Positions 7,800 to 15,715 of a stretch of DNA of 43,489 nucleotides are shown in pieces; position 1 is the stretch's first letter; each line of letters opens with the position of its first letter. This stretch comes from a virus. Made by a program: the position numbers and the translations under genes. Location: the IMG/VR virus record IMGVR_UViG_3300044295_000213, positions 1 through 43,489 of that record. The stretch is one strand, 5' to 3'. The notes below the pieces were generated by a model, which worked only from the letters and a program-made list of their open reading frames with translations, searched no databases and had not been told where the DNA came from.

Positions 7800-10700
7800 A
7801 TAAATCAACAGCTAGCAAACTTTCAGAAGCATTACAATCCACTGTTAAATCAGAGGCATCTTCTCCAAAAACCTCAGGGGCTCCTACGTGGAGAGATTGG
7901 AGAGATACCACTAATAATATGACTTTTGGTCAAAGATCAAAAGGGGCTCTATACGAGACTATTGAAAGAGAGACTTTGGGTAATATGGGCTCATTTGGAG
8001 AAGCGATCCAAATGTGGCGGACTGGTCAGTTTGGTTTAGGAGAAGCATTCAAAAGAGTAGGATTAGATATCCTCAAAAGAGAGACCCTTGGGAACATGGG
8101 TATCTTTGGAGAACTATTGAATGCTCATTATAAACTAGATGGTATTAAGGATATCATTGATAAGTCTGCTATTGAGCCAAATAGAAAGTTTAAGGCCTTT
8201 GAAGATTTGGTACAGGGTCTTAAAGATGTTGATGAACATGCTCAAAAAATGAGTAGAGAATTATTAAAGAATGATAAACTATTAGCAAAGAATGTTGAGA
8301 AGGCTGTTAAGGAATTAGACAGCAGGTCTGAAAAAAGATTTGATACGCTGTCTAAGAAAATAGCAACTAATTTTATGAAGTTATCAGAAAAGATAACCGA
8401 AGCTGCTAAGGTAAAACAATCTCCCACTTTCTCAGGGGGAGAAAGAACCAATTCAACTAAAAAGGTCAAATCATCTATTAAAGCTCCAATGTCACCATCT
8501 GAGGCATTTGGAAAAGCATCAACATATAAAAAAGCAGAATTACCCTCAATTCTTAGTAAACTGCCAGGAGGGGCAATCCCTGCTATTGCAGGTGGCATTG
8601 GTATTCTAGGCAGTCTTGCTGGATTACTTACGATAGGTTCTGGTAATTCAACCATTAACGACGCATTAGGCATTACTCCTGATATGACTCAGGAAGAAAT
8701 ATCAAAGCGTAAGAAATGGTTTAACTCTATGAGAAAAGACCCTAAAATAGGATATGACGGGGCCTTAAAGAAAGCTCAAGAGAAGTTCAAAAATGGCAAT
8801 CCTCAAAATGATACAATAGTTACTCCTAAAGCTCCTAGTAAGCTAAAAGGATCATCGGGAGAAGATCGTCTCCAAGAGGAAGGTGATATTAAGAAGATTG
8901 AAGATTGGAACGTCTATTCATCTCAACATATCAACATTGAAGCCCAAAAGATACTTACGTTAAAAGCATCTAGCATTATATTAGATACTCCGACATTGAA
9001 AATGCCTGATTCATTTTGGGATCAGGTTTCTGAAACTGCTAGTAAACTTATGGTTGCTGATGCCGAAGATACAGGAGAGTCGGGAGAAGGTGACGGACAA
9101 GCAGTAAAAAATAGAAGAAAGCAAAAGGGTCTGAGTCCAATTCAACAACGGATGAAAATGGGCCAAGGGCTTTCTGTTCCTTATACGTCTAATTATGGAA
9201 TACCTTCAACAACACATACTCCGTTTACCCCTTCTAATCCTAATGTTCCCTATGATGGATGGGCAATTGATCCGTCTGGGCAACCTTCTGGCCAACCGCA
9301 AGGTTCCCCAGGAGGTACGGGCGGAAACGTGCCTTATTCTTCTAATTACGGAAGTCCTGAAAGACGGGCGGATGGTCCTAAAGAAAAAACTATTGACGCA
9401 TCTGGCGTTGGAAAATTATATGCTCCTGAGGGGCAAAACACAGATGACCTAAGTGATATCGATGCAAATCAATTAAAGTTTGTCCGAGCTATTGCCCAAT
9501 CAGAAACGAATTGGGATAGAAAAGAAGCATACACTGATAGAAACAATGTTCCTAATGACGTTTGGGATGGCAAAAGACTTATTAAAAAAGGTAATGCTAA
9601 TGTAAGAAATGCTATGGCTCGTGGTATGTCTGAGGAAGAGGCTAAAGCCGAATATGGCGATTATGGCCATTTCCAGATGAACAGACATGATGTGAATGAG
9701 GCGATTAAGAAATATGGCCTTGATCCTAACATAGCCAAGCATCTTTATGGGGGAGGGGCAGGAGGAAACTCGACTCCTCAGGAACAAACTAGGGCAATGC
9801 ATCATTATTTGTCTAAGCGTTACCCTGAGATATATGAACGGTTAAAGACTGGCGATCCTAAGGCTTATGAAGATGCCAGAAATGCTATGTCTGGTATGTA
9901 TTTTGGTTTAAGAAATCATTGGGAAAGAAGTGATGTTCAAGCTGCATTAGGCGGTAAAGTTACCCCTGGAATGTTAGGAAATGGGGCACCATCTCTTGGA
10001 AAATCGTCTTCTATGTCTGATCTGAATAATGCTCAGAAATATCTTGAAGGCCAATTAGCAAAAGCTCCCGATGGTGATAAAGAAGCTATTCAAAAGCAGC
10101 TTGATCAAATCAAAGAATTACAAACTAAAATGGCGTCTAACCCTACGCCTCAAACTGCAACGGAATCTGCGGTAAAGGTTTCAAACCAGCAACAAGTAAC
10201 GAGACCAGATTATGTAAAAGGCAAATTGACAGTTGAAGATAAAGTTTATGATTATGGGACAGGGGCTCCAGGCGCATATAATAGAGATATGCATAGAGGT
10301 TCTATTCCATATGGTTCTTTCCAAATAGAATCTGGATTGCATTCTTCTAATAACCCGCGATTTAACAATAATTCGTTTGGGGTTAAGAATATGTATGACC
10401 CAAAATGGGGCACGGATAGGCAAGGTATATTATTACACTCTGCAAGAGATTTAGACAAACTTTATAGTGCAGGGTGTCTTGCAGTTAGAAAAGACCAATG
10501 GCCAGCTTTTAAAGCTCATATGTTAGATATGATGAAAAGAAATGGCGGTAAGTTGACATTGAATGTTAATCCAGATGGATCAGCGTCAATTGTTCCTAGT
10601 AACGCAACGGTTAAAACAACAACTACTGATAACTTTGTTGAACAGCAAAAAGATAAAGATGCTCTATTGGGAAAAACAAATGTTACACCTGATAATAAGC

Positions 10701-11050
10701 AAGCTGACTCTAATTCTCCATCAAATCAACAACAACCCCCACCTAATCAAAACAGGCCAGCCGATAAAATTGTTCCCCCGTCTCAGTCTTCTGATACGAG
10801 TAAGGAAGGTCCTAAGGTTCCTCCTGCTCCCCCTGCTCAGAATGATAACAGCGGCCAACAGCAAGCTAACGAAGCGGCTGCTAGATCAGGTCCTAATCCC
10901 AATGCAACTGATAATAAGACCAGTAGCAGCAATGAAGAACCTGAACTTAAGATGCCATCGACTCAGCACAACCCCGATAAACATAAAGGGGGTCCTGCCG
11001 ATAAATCCAGAGGCGAAAATGAGGAAGACGATTTCTCCCTCAACATATAA
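7793..11050 (+). CDS. Tape-measure/hub protein with transglycosylase and L,D-transpeptidase-like domains
   Basis: A 1085-residue protein. Residues 1-215 are helical with repeated ETLGNMGxFGE segments and a coiled coil. About 258-284 is hydrophobic and Gly-rich, a likely membrane-inserting segment. About 540-720 resembles a lytic transglycosylase/goose-lysozyme core (RAIAQSETNW with a candidate catalytic Glu; GDYGHFQMNRHDV). About 805-922 carries an L,D-transpeptidase (YkuD)-like motif: LLHSARDLDKLYSAGCLAV, with His and the S-x-GC cysteine. The tail from 930 is Pro/Gln/Asn-rich. Following the frameshifted gp26/51 pair, it holds the tape-measure position. Roles in measuring the tail and opening the cell wall during injection are inferred. 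Confidence 0.7.
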   Translation: MVDKSTASKLSEALQSTVKSEASSPKTSGAPTWRDWRDTTNNMTFGQRSKGALYETIERETLGNMGSFGEAIQMWRTGQFGLGEAFKRVGLDILKRETLGNMGIFGELLNAHYKLDGIKDIIDKSAIEPNRKFKAFEDLVQGLKDVDEHAQKMSRELLKNDKLLAKNVEKAVKELDSRSEKRFDTLSKKIATNFMKLSEKITEAAKVKQSPTFSGGERTNSTKKVKSSIKAPMSPSEAFGKASTYKKAELPSILSKLPGGAIPAIAGGIGILGSLAGLLTIGSGNSTINDALGITPDMTQEEISKRKKWFNSMRKDPKIGYDGALKKAQEKFKNGNPQNDTIVTPKAPSKLKGSSGEDRLQEEGDIKKIEDWNVYSSQHINIEAQKILTLKASSIILDTPTLKMPDSFWDQVSETASKLMVADAEDTGESGEGDGQAVKNRRKQKGLSPIQQRMKMGQGLSVPYTSNYGIPSTTHTPFTPSNPNVPYDGWAIDPSGQPSGQPQGSPGGTGGNVPYSSNYGSPERRADGPKEKTIDASGVGKLYAPEGQNTDDLSDIDANQLKFVRAIAQSETNWDRKEAYTDRNNVPNDVWDGKRLIKKGNANVRNAMARGMSEEEAKAEYGDYGHFQMNRHDVNEAIKKYGLDPNIAKHLYGGGAGGNSTPQEQTRAMHHYLSKRYPEIYERLKTGDPKAYEDARNAMSGMYFGLRNHWERSDVQAALGGKVTPGMLGNGAPSLGKSSSMSDLNNAQKYLEGQLAKAPDGDKEAIQKQLDQIKELQTKMASNPTPQTATESAVKVSNQQQVTRPDYVKGKLTVEDKVYDYGTGAPGAYNRDMHRGSIPYGSFQIESGLHSSNNPRFNNNSFGVKNMYDPKWGTDRQGILLHSARDLDKLYSAGCLAVRKDQWPAFKAHMLDMMKRNGGKLTLNVNPDGSASIVPSNATVKTTTTDNFVEQQKDKDALLGKTNVTPDNKQADSNSPSNQQQPPPNQNRPADKIVPPSQSSDTSKEGPKVPPAPPAQNDNSGQQQANEAAARSGPNPNATDNKTSSSNEEPELKMPSTQHNPDKHKGGPADKSRGENEEDDFSLNI

Positions 11051-11054
11051 CGAC

Positions 11055-11080
11055 AAAGGGGGCTCTGAGCCCCCTTTTTC
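11055..11080 (+). terminator. Rho-independent terminator after the late operon
   Basis: The arms GGGGGC and GCCCCC form a hairpin at 11058-11074 followed by TTTTT. The upstream AAA makes it usable in the opposite direction as well, fitting the convergent gene at 11081. Confidence 0.9.
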
Positions 11081-11395
11081 TTATCGATTCGTTACCTTGT
11101 AGGTCAGGCAAGGCTTAGGAACGTAATACTTGTCATAAAGAGCCTGCCCAAAGTCGCGAATGAAGGCATCCTTATCGAACCCCATCCGCTCCTCTTCCTC
11201 AGCGGTGACGATGAAAGACTTGCTCTTGAAGGAAGTCTTTTCAGCCGATGCGAAGAACTTTTTCGCGGCATTGACCTTTCGCTTTCCCTCGTTACTCAGC
11301 TTCCGACCCTCAACAAAAGAGTCAACAATCTGAGCCTCGATATCCTTCTTAGAGAGCTTGGAAGCAGAAGCTACCGAATCAGCCATCTTAGCCAT
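11081..11395 (-). CDS. Hypothetical early-type basic protein
   Basis: A 104-residue Lys-rich protein (MAKMADSVASASKLSKKD...) with no recognisable domain. Codon use is GC-rich and unlike the late genes next door. It is monocistronic, with its own sigma70-like promoter at 11424-11452, a GGGGAA ribosome site and a strong terminator downstream. This pattern is shared with other small GC-rich genes here and suggests early, high expression. An internal ATG at residue 4 is an alternative start. Confidence 0.75.
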   Translation of the reverse strand: MAKMADSVASASKLSKKDIEAQIVDSFVEGRKLSNEGKRKVNAAKKFFASAEKTSFKSKSFIVTAEEEERMGFDKDAFIRDFGQALYDKYYVPKPCLTYKVTNR

Positions 11396-11423
11396 TGTGT
11401 GGTTCCCCGTGTTTGATGACTCT

Positions 11424-11452
11424 CTTATAGCAAATGATTCGGCCTAGGTCAA
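11424..11452 (-). promoter_or_regulatory. sigma70-like promoter
   Basis: On the minus strand TTGACC, 17 bases, TATAAG, located 28 bases upstream of the start at 11395. Host-type early promoter; spacing is identical in seven others listed in this window. Confidence 0.7.
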
Positions 11453-11656
11453 GGGCTCCCAAACATATTTTTCACAAACCTCTCTCCCCAATTCGGTAAG
11501 GAAGTAGAGATTGTTACAGCCCAAGATTGTTGGTTGCCAGGATACCCAACCCATCTTTTCTAGATCGTCTTTCTGTTCTTTTGATAACTGAACAGAATGG
11601 GTTTCCCTTCTAAAGAAGGAAAGACAGTGAAGTTGAAAGGCAGTTGGGGGAACCAT
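11444..11656 (-). CDS. Hypothetical small protein, winged-helix-like pattern
   Basis: A 70-residue protein. HCLSFFRRETHSVQLSKEQK, then DLEKMGWVSWQ, NNLYFLTELGREVCE has the helix-helix-strand pattern 'L..mGwv......yfLTelGre' seen in small winged-helix proteins. That is a weak resemblance. Last gene of a four-gene, end-to-end minus-strand operon that begins at 12509; its start abuts the previous stop. Confidence 0.65.
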   Translation of the reverse strand: MVPPTAFQLHCLSFFRRETHSVQLSKEQKDDLEKMGWVSWQPTILGCNNLYFLTELGREVCEKYVWEPLT

Positions 11657-11857
11657 TTATTTTATTCTATACTTGCGCATAAGACAAACATCAGAATCGA
11701 ATGCATGTAAAACATAATACCCCTCAGTCTTTTCTATAAGGTTCTTTTCACGTCTTATAGAAGACGCCATGGTTATTTTCCATGGCATCCTCTTAACTAT
11801 TGTTTGAAGGCCCTGAGGAGTTCGTACTTCAAACTCAATCTCTACTTCCTTACTCAT
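11657..11857 (-). CDS. Hypothetical small protein
   Basis: A 66-residue beta-rich protein (MSKEVEIEFEVRTPQGLQTI...) with no recognised motif. Third gene of the 12509-11444 operon; its ATG overlaps the stop of the HTH gene (11854) by 4 bases, showing coupled translation. Confidence 0.65.
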   Translation of the reverse strand: MSKEVEIEFEVRTPQGLQTIVKRMPWKITMASSIRREKNLIEKTEGYYVLHAFDSDVCLMRKYRIK

Positions 11858-12270
11858 GCCACAACCTTACCACCATGAATGACGGTAAGCTTGGCAGAAT
11901 CCTTCTTGGGTTTCAGCTTTACATAATTCCCAATCTTCTTAGTCTTGATTGCGAGGGGCGCGGGGAGATTTTCAGGAAGCTTCCCCGTTGTAAGCGTCTC
12001 GTTGAATTCCTTCATACGGCCTGAGGCCATAGCAATGATGAAGGCAGTCTTGATACTCGGGTAAATCGTGGTTCCGTTCCTGAGGTTACGAAGAGTCGAA
12101 ACGGAAAGAGAAAGGTCCTTTCTCTTGGGGAGGGCTTTCATTACCTGCGTTGCAGGAACACCAGCCGTCGCATTCAAGATCAGGTGGAGAAGATTATTCA
12201 GTTCCACAATCCGACGCTTGGGATTATTCTGGACTGAATACCTAGCTGCTTTTGTCATAAGACTCGTCAT
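11854..12270 (-). CDS. Putative helix-turn-helix DNA-binding protein
   Basis: A 138-residue basic protein. The centre (about res 50-85) reads KDLSLSVSTLRNLRNGTTIY followed by PSIKTAFIIAMASG. This matches the recognition-helix and following-helix pattern of Cro/C1-type domains (S-x-S-T-hydrophobic-x-x-hydrophobic-x-x-G...P). Residues 100-138 form a Lys-rich tail. GC-rich codons. It overlaps both neighbours by 4 bases. A regulator of phage or host transcription is likely; it sits back to back with the H-NS gene. M5 is an alternative start. Confidence 0.65.
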   Translation of the reverse strand: MTSLMTKAARYSVQNNPKRRIVELNNLLHLILNATAGVPATQVMKALPKRKDLSLSVSTLRNLRNGTTIYPSIKTAFIIAMASGRMKEFNETLTTGKLPENLPAPLAIKTKKIGNYVKLKPKKDSAKLTVIHGGKVVA

Positions 12271-12509
12271 CCTTGTTTAGATAGCCACGTTGATAAATGG
12301 TTAGTAATACTAATCCCCGCATCTGTCAAGGTATTAAACCTTACAGGATGCCCCTTTTCCATGATGGAAGCACCTTTGTACCTGAGGAACCAACCACCCC
12401 CTTGCTTATGCAATGTAAGGGCAGACTCTATAGTCTTAGTGGGCATCTCAAACACCACTATCCTAGAAGTACCCTTACCGAGTCTCAGAGAGACGTTGTT
12501 AACCCGCAT
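12267..12509 (-). CDS. Hypothetical protein, first gene of early-type operon
   Basis: An 80-residue basic protein (MRVNNVSLRLGKGTSRIVVF..., ending HLSTWLSKQG). The GGGWFLRYKGASI stretch followed by the FNTLTDAGISI helix is a common form in small phage proteins, but I cannot name the family. First gene of a four-gene operon; its stop overlaps the HTH gene start (ATGA). Confidence 0.65.
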   Translation of the reverse strand: MRVNNVSLRLGKGTSRIVVFEMPTKTIESALTLHKQGGGWFLRYKGASIMEKGHPVRFNTLTDAGISITNHLSTWLSKQG

Positions 12510-12535
12510 GGTTTCCCCTCGTGTTGAGTTGAGTC

Positions 12536-12564
12536 ACCGTAGTATAGTACCATTTGCATGTCAA
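12536..12564 (-). promoter_or_regulatory. sigma70-like promoter for 12509-11444 operon
   Basis: On the minus strand TTGACA, 17 bases, TACGGT, 26 bases upstream of the operon start. The -35 is perfect and the -10 is weak (TAnnnT). A TATACT nearby is at the wrong distance from the -35. Confidence 0.5.
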
Positions 12565-12643
12565 GAGGGTAGCCGAAAAAAAGTTGTTCTGAATGGACCA
12601 ACATTATAGTTTAAAAAAGTGTAGGTTCCGATGAAAAAAAGTA

Positions 12644-12672
12644 TTGCAAAATGGTTTGAGTTGGCTTATACC
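12644..12672 (+). promoter_or_regulatory. sigma70-like promoter for hns
   Basis: TTGCAA, 17 bases, TATACC. Transcription would begin near 12680, giving a leader of about 60 bases before the hns ATG. The A-rich run at 12632-12640 just upstream could act as an UP element. Confidence 0.65.
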
Positions 12673-12742
12673 TATGCTGGTAAGGGCGAGATGCCCGAAC
12701 ATACAACGACTAGACCAAACACATCTTTGAAAGGAACACAAC

Positions 12743-13147
12743 ATGGCTTCTAAGACAACCAAGACGACTGAGACCAGCATTGAGACCGTTTCCAGCGGCG
12801 AGATCATGTCGAAACTCCCGACTCTGGACTATGCTTCTCTCATGGCATTGCAGGCCAAGATCGCGGAAGAGACGGCGGGAAAGAAGGATCAGGCCTTGGC
12901 GCAGATGCGGGCCAAGTACAATGAGTTCTGCGGCAAGCTGAGTGCTGAAGGTGCCGTTCTCGGTTTCAGCCTGGATGACATTATGGGGACCACGATCCTT
13001 CCGAAGTATCGGAACCCTGCCGATCCCTCGGAGACTTGGGCAGGTCGCGGGCGTAAGCCGAAGTGGTTGGAGGCTCAGATTGCCATCGGGGCCAAGCTCG
13101 ATGACTTTCTGATCAACAAGGACGATGCGGACCAAGAGGCGGCGTAA
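12743..13147 (+). CDS. hns: H-NS family nucleoid-associated protein
   Basis: A 134-residue protein. Residues 25-75 form the helical oligomerisation region. Residues 88-110 are the H-NS DNA-binding domain: KYRNPADPSETWAGRGRKP followed by KWL, with the diagnostic TW-x-GRGR-x-P loop. H-NS proteins bind AT-rich DNA and silence it. Carried on an AT-rich phage, this one could silence phage genes early, compete with host H-NS or counter host silencing. ATG follows an AAAGGAACACAAC ribosome site. GC-rich codons. Monocistronic, with its own promoter and terminator. Confidence 0.9.
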   Translation: MASKTTKTTETSIETVSSGEIMSKLPTLDYASLMALQAKIAEETAGKKDQALAQMRAKYNEFCGKLSAEGAVLGFSLDDIMGTTILPKYRNPADPSETWAGRGRKPKWLEAQIAIGAKLDDFLINKDDADQEAA

Positions 13148-13154
13148 TACAGAA

Positions 13155-13187
13155 AGAAAAGGGGGGCGATTTGCCCCCCTTTTTCTT
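13155..13187. terminator. Bidirectional terminator between hns and gp32
   Basis: GGGGGGC and GCCCCCC (13161-13179) form a 7 bp stem with a 5-base loop. T-rich tracts flank it on both strands, so it ends both convergent genes; the gp32 stop is 8 bases away. Confidence 0.9.
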
Positions 13188-14156
13188 TTACCCTGCATTG
13201 ATTTTTGAAAATAGCTCTTTCAGCTTCTTATCTTCATCTGACATTTCTACATCAGGATCAAACGGAAGATCGTTAGAGTTATCTTCAACTTGATTTGAAA
13301 CTGATCTAGGCTGGTTACTATCCAGACATAGAACCTTTCTCATTCTAGCTTCTAATTCCTCAAAGCTCTTGAATGTAGAGGGGTTAGTAAACTCTGACAG
13401 ATCATAAGTCTGTTCAAAGATTTTACCGACCATTTCATCATTCCCGCCTAGGAATTGAGAAGGCTTCTCAAACTTTGAGTCGACATACGTAGGCCACGGC
13501 TTGCCACCTTTTCTTTTAGGACGATTGCTATCCTCATCATTAGGACGAACCTTAATGAGGAAGTTTGCACCCCCCTGTAAGTCATGAGGAATAAATCTAA
13601 CCTTATCCTCTAACTCAGCCTCGGATAAGATTTCCTCAGTCTTCTCTTCCTTTTCAGTCTTCTTATTGAAAGGGAGAACTTTTTCAATAATACCTTGAAT
13701 CTGAGGACCATAACGGAACAGCTTAACCTTTCCGTCATTCTCAGGCTTTGCAGGGTCTCTAATAACATAGATATTGGTTACATAACGGACGCCTCTCTTA
13801 CGAGTGCGAACGTCGGCCTCATTTCCTGCATCCCACTGCTCCGAATTATACTTTGCAACGGGATCGGACTTACCAATTGTCACAAGAGACTTTTCTTTAT
13901 AGAATAGTCCAGTAGGTCCTGTAAAGTCATAAACCCAATAACGGACCCAAGACTTACCTAAATCATACTGATTGGGGAGGAATCTAATGAGAGCACGGCC
14001 ATTGCCGCTATCATCAATCGTAGGGAACCAAAAGCGATCATCTGCATCTTCATATGTCTGAGATGGCTTAGCATTCTGCTTTTCAAGTTCTGCGGCGAGC
14101 GCATCAGCATAGTTTTCACGGTTCTTCTTAAAATCTGCGTAGCTTAGTTTCGTCAT
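13188..14156 (-). CDS. 32: Single-stranded DNA-binding protein gp32
   Basis: A 322-residue gp32 homologue (T4 301). Order: basic N-terminal segment for cooperative binding (res 1-20); OB-fold core with DDRFWFPTIDDSGNGRALIR followed by FLP, SWVRYWVYDFTGPTGLFY and IYVIRDPAKPENDGKVKLFR; acidic C-terminal tail DVEMSDEDKKLKELF that docks gp59, gp43 and the primosome in T4. I do not see the T4 zinc-finger cysteine/histidine set in the ~70-130 region, so it may lack zinc. Neighbours gp59 and gp33 follow T4 order. Upstream TCTAAATA suggests late transcription. Confidence 0.92.
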   Translation of the reverse strand: MTKLSYADFKKNRENYADALAAELEKQNAKPSQTYEDADDRFWFPTIDDSGNGRALIRFLPNQYDLGKSWVRYWVYDFTGPTGLFYKEKSLVTIGKSDPVAKYNSEQWDAGNEADVRTRKRGVRYVTNIYVIRDPAKPENDGKVKLFRYGPQIQGIIEKVLPFNKKTEKEEKTEEILSEAELEDKVRFIPHDLQGGANFLIKVRPNDEDSNRPKRKGGKPWPTYVDSKFEKPSQFLGGNDEMVGKIFEQTYDLSEFTNPSTFKSFEELEARMRKVLCLDSNQPRSVSNQVEDNSNDLPFDPDVEMSDEDKKLKELFSKINAG

Positions 14157-14227
14157 TATCGTATCCTTCGTGTTAGCGTATTAATCGACATAATGTAAAG
14201 TAGGCGACAAGAATCTTGTCCCTGTTT

Positions 14228-14235
14228 TATTTAGA
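14228..14235 (-). promoter_or_regulatory. Late-type promoter motif upstream of gp32
   Basis: TCTAAATA on the minus strand, about 70 bases before the gp32 start. Longer leader than other copies of this motif, leaving room for a regulatory leader; in T4, gp32 autoregulates through its own mRNA leader. Confidence 0.5.
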
Positions 14236-14243
14236 TGCGTTTC

Positions 14244-14816
14244 TTAGCCTTGGAACCTCTCTAGTAGTAATTTTGTAAACTTTTGTTTAGGATAAGAAAG
14301 GAATGGAGAATACTTAACAAGCTTCAAGGAAATCTCTTTCCACACAAAATCATCACAAAGTTGCTTGTCAAGATAGTCTCTCATTCCCGTCAACTCTGTT
14401 ACGATCAACAGAGTCTCTAGGCTAATTTTCTTAGCCATATACAAACGTAAAATTGGAGGATGATTTAACCCATCAGTCTTAAAGTTTTCTAAAGCATTGG
14501 GCTCTAAGAGCTTCAATTCTTCATTAAACATATACGATAATGTATCAAGCCTTCGTTTCCAATCTTGATATATTTTCTTAGCTTCCTCGGATTTAAGGAA
14601 GCCTATCCAATAATCTTTTTCAAGGAAATTAGCAATTAAAAGCCCCTCAGGATCATGGTGACGGGCCAAAGTCTTAAACATATCCTTGTCATTACGTTTC
14701 AGATATGTATCAGGAGTAATGAGTTTGCTTTTTCCTTTATACTTAAATATATCATAGCTTGAGTAGAAATGCAACTTCAAAGATACATAAGCTTTATAAG
14801 CGTCAAAACCATTCAC
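14244..14816 (-). CDS. 59: Replicative helicase loader gp59
   Basis: A 190-residue helical protein (T4 gp59: 217). The N-terminus GFDAYKAYVSLKLHFYSSYD followed by IFKYKGK is the family signature ('DAYKxYLxLKxHF...YDYFKYNGK'). gp59 loads the gp41 helicase on gp32-covered forks and recombination intermediates. Located between gp32 and gp33 as in T4. The start overlaps the gp33 stop by 4 bases. Shorter than T4 at the C-terminus. Confidence 0.88.
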   Translation of the reverse strand: MNGFDAYKAYVSLKLHFYSSYDIFKYKGKSKLITPDTYLKRNDKDMFKTLARHHDPEGLLIANFLEKDYWIGFLKSEEAKKIYQDWKRRLDTLSYMFNEELKLLEPNALENFKTDGLNHPPILRLYMAKKISLETLLIVTELTGMRDYLDKQLCDDFVWKEISLKLVKYSPFLSYPKQKFTKLLLERFQG

Positions 14817-15049
14817 TCTAACCTATCCGTTTTTGGGAGTAAATTAAGAATCTCCCCCTCCTCTTGAATCTTAGACATGAGGAAGGGGATTTTCTTTACA
14901 GCTTCGGCAACAGCCTCAACTTCAACGTCTATAGTCTTGGCGTATTCAATTACAGCCTCGATATAGGTTAACCCTTGTTCATCAACAAGACGTTGAACTT
15001 CACGTGATACTGTTGCCTGAAACGAAAACTTATCTCTTAGAGGAAGCAT
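14813..15049 (-). CDS. 33: Late transcription accessory protein gp33
   Basis: A 78-residue acidic protein. FSFQATVSREVQRLVDEQGL followed by TYIEAVIEYA, then FLMSKIQEEGEILNLLPKTD matches gp33 of T4-like phages, including the C-terminal LNLLPK element that contacts the RNA polymerase flap. gp33 links the gp45 clamp to polymerase carrying gp55 and enables activated late transcription. T4 gp33 is 112 residues, so this is a short form. Gene order 32-59-33 is conserved. It fits the repeated yCTAAATA motif in this genome. Confidence 0.8.
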   Translation of the reverse strand: MLPLRDKFSFQATVSREVQRLVDEQGLTYIEAVIEYAKTIDVEVEAVAEAVKKIPFLMSKIQEEGEILNLLPKTDRLE

Positions 15050-15410
15050 ATGTTGAATTAATAAACTTTGCGTGTTTTACAAAATCCCAATCATCATTGA
15101 AAATGGAATTGGCATCATTCATTGACAGCTTAATTGTAGGGGTTACTATCTGACTGAATACATTAATCATATTGTCATATTCCTTATCTTTAAGGATAGG
15201 ACGTGTCAGACCAAAATCAGCTTTAACCTCTGGAAATTCAGTGTGAGAAATGGCGTCTGAAACTTTACGAGCGGCAGCAATATATTGTGTTTGAAACTCT
15301 TTCACCGCAATATAATACTGCTCAATATGGGCATCTCTGAAAGATGCTAAAGTTCTCTTAATAGTCGAAACATCATACTCAGCTTCGATACCGTGCAAAC
15401 CACTTATCAT
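15030..15410 (-). CDS. Hypothetical protein upstream of gp33
   Basis: A 126-residue mostly helical protein (MISGLHGIEAEYDVSTIKRT...). I do not recognise it. Where T4 has dsbA after gene 33, this gene holds that place, but I see no sequence match to DsbA. Overlaps the gp33 start by 20 bases. A role linked to replication or late transcription is possible from position only. Confidence 0.65.
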   Translation of the reverse strand: MISGLHGIEAEYDVSTIKRTLASFRDAHIEQYYIAVKEFQTQYIAAARKVSDAISHTEFPEVKADFGLTRPILKDKEYDNMINVFSQIVTPTIKLSMNDANSIFNDDWDFVKHAKFINSTYASSKR

Positions 15411-15421
15411 AAGGGTTCCTT

Positions 15422-15715
15422 TCAGTTACCAGGGGGGACAAAGAAACAAATAAGAATCATTTGTTCCACGGAAGGATCGTATCTCATACATGCGTGCATT
15501 CGAGAGTCTTGGGATTCTTTTCTTTCGAAGTCCTCATTAACGACTGCGATCCCATGTTTTGTGACAACTTCTAGTTTACCGCCTTCAAGCATAATAACAC
15601 TTGTGACAGGAGCACAGTCATTATCACTACAACAAATCCAAGGATACCATGAATGAGCCAAAACTTCAATCGAAAAACAGATAACAAATAGAATTGCGAG
15701 ACCTAGTTGTTTCAT
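15422..15715 (-). CDS. Exported Cys-rich periplasmic protein
   Basis: A 97-residue precursor with a clear signal peptide (res 1-20, LAILFVICFSIEVLA, cleavage before HSWYP). The mature part has HSWYPWICCSDNDCAPV, a central strand region, MHACMRYD and a C-terminal FFVPPGN, with six cysteines likely in disulfides. This 'H-x-WYPxxCCSxxDCxPV ... FVPP' arrangement is one I associate with small exported proteins frequent in rhizobia and relatives. It suggests capture from an alphaproteobacterial host. Function unknown. Its start overlaps the kinase stop by 4 bases. Confidence 0.75.
   Translation of the reverse strand: MKQLGLAILFVICFSIEVLAHSWYPWICCSDNDCAPVTSVIMLEGGKLEVVTKHGIAVVNEDFERKESQDSRMHACMRYDPSVEQMILICFFVPPGN

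Noticed and set aside
10563-11102. 179-codon plus-strand ORF at the end of the tape-measure gene
   Set aside because: Out-of-frame shadow of its low-complexity tail; it also runs through the terminator.
12631-12753. 40-codon plus-strand ORF (MKKSIAKWFELAYTYAGKGE...) before hns
   Set aside because: It contains the hns promoter, has only a weak ribosome site and overlaps the hns start; coding is unlikely.
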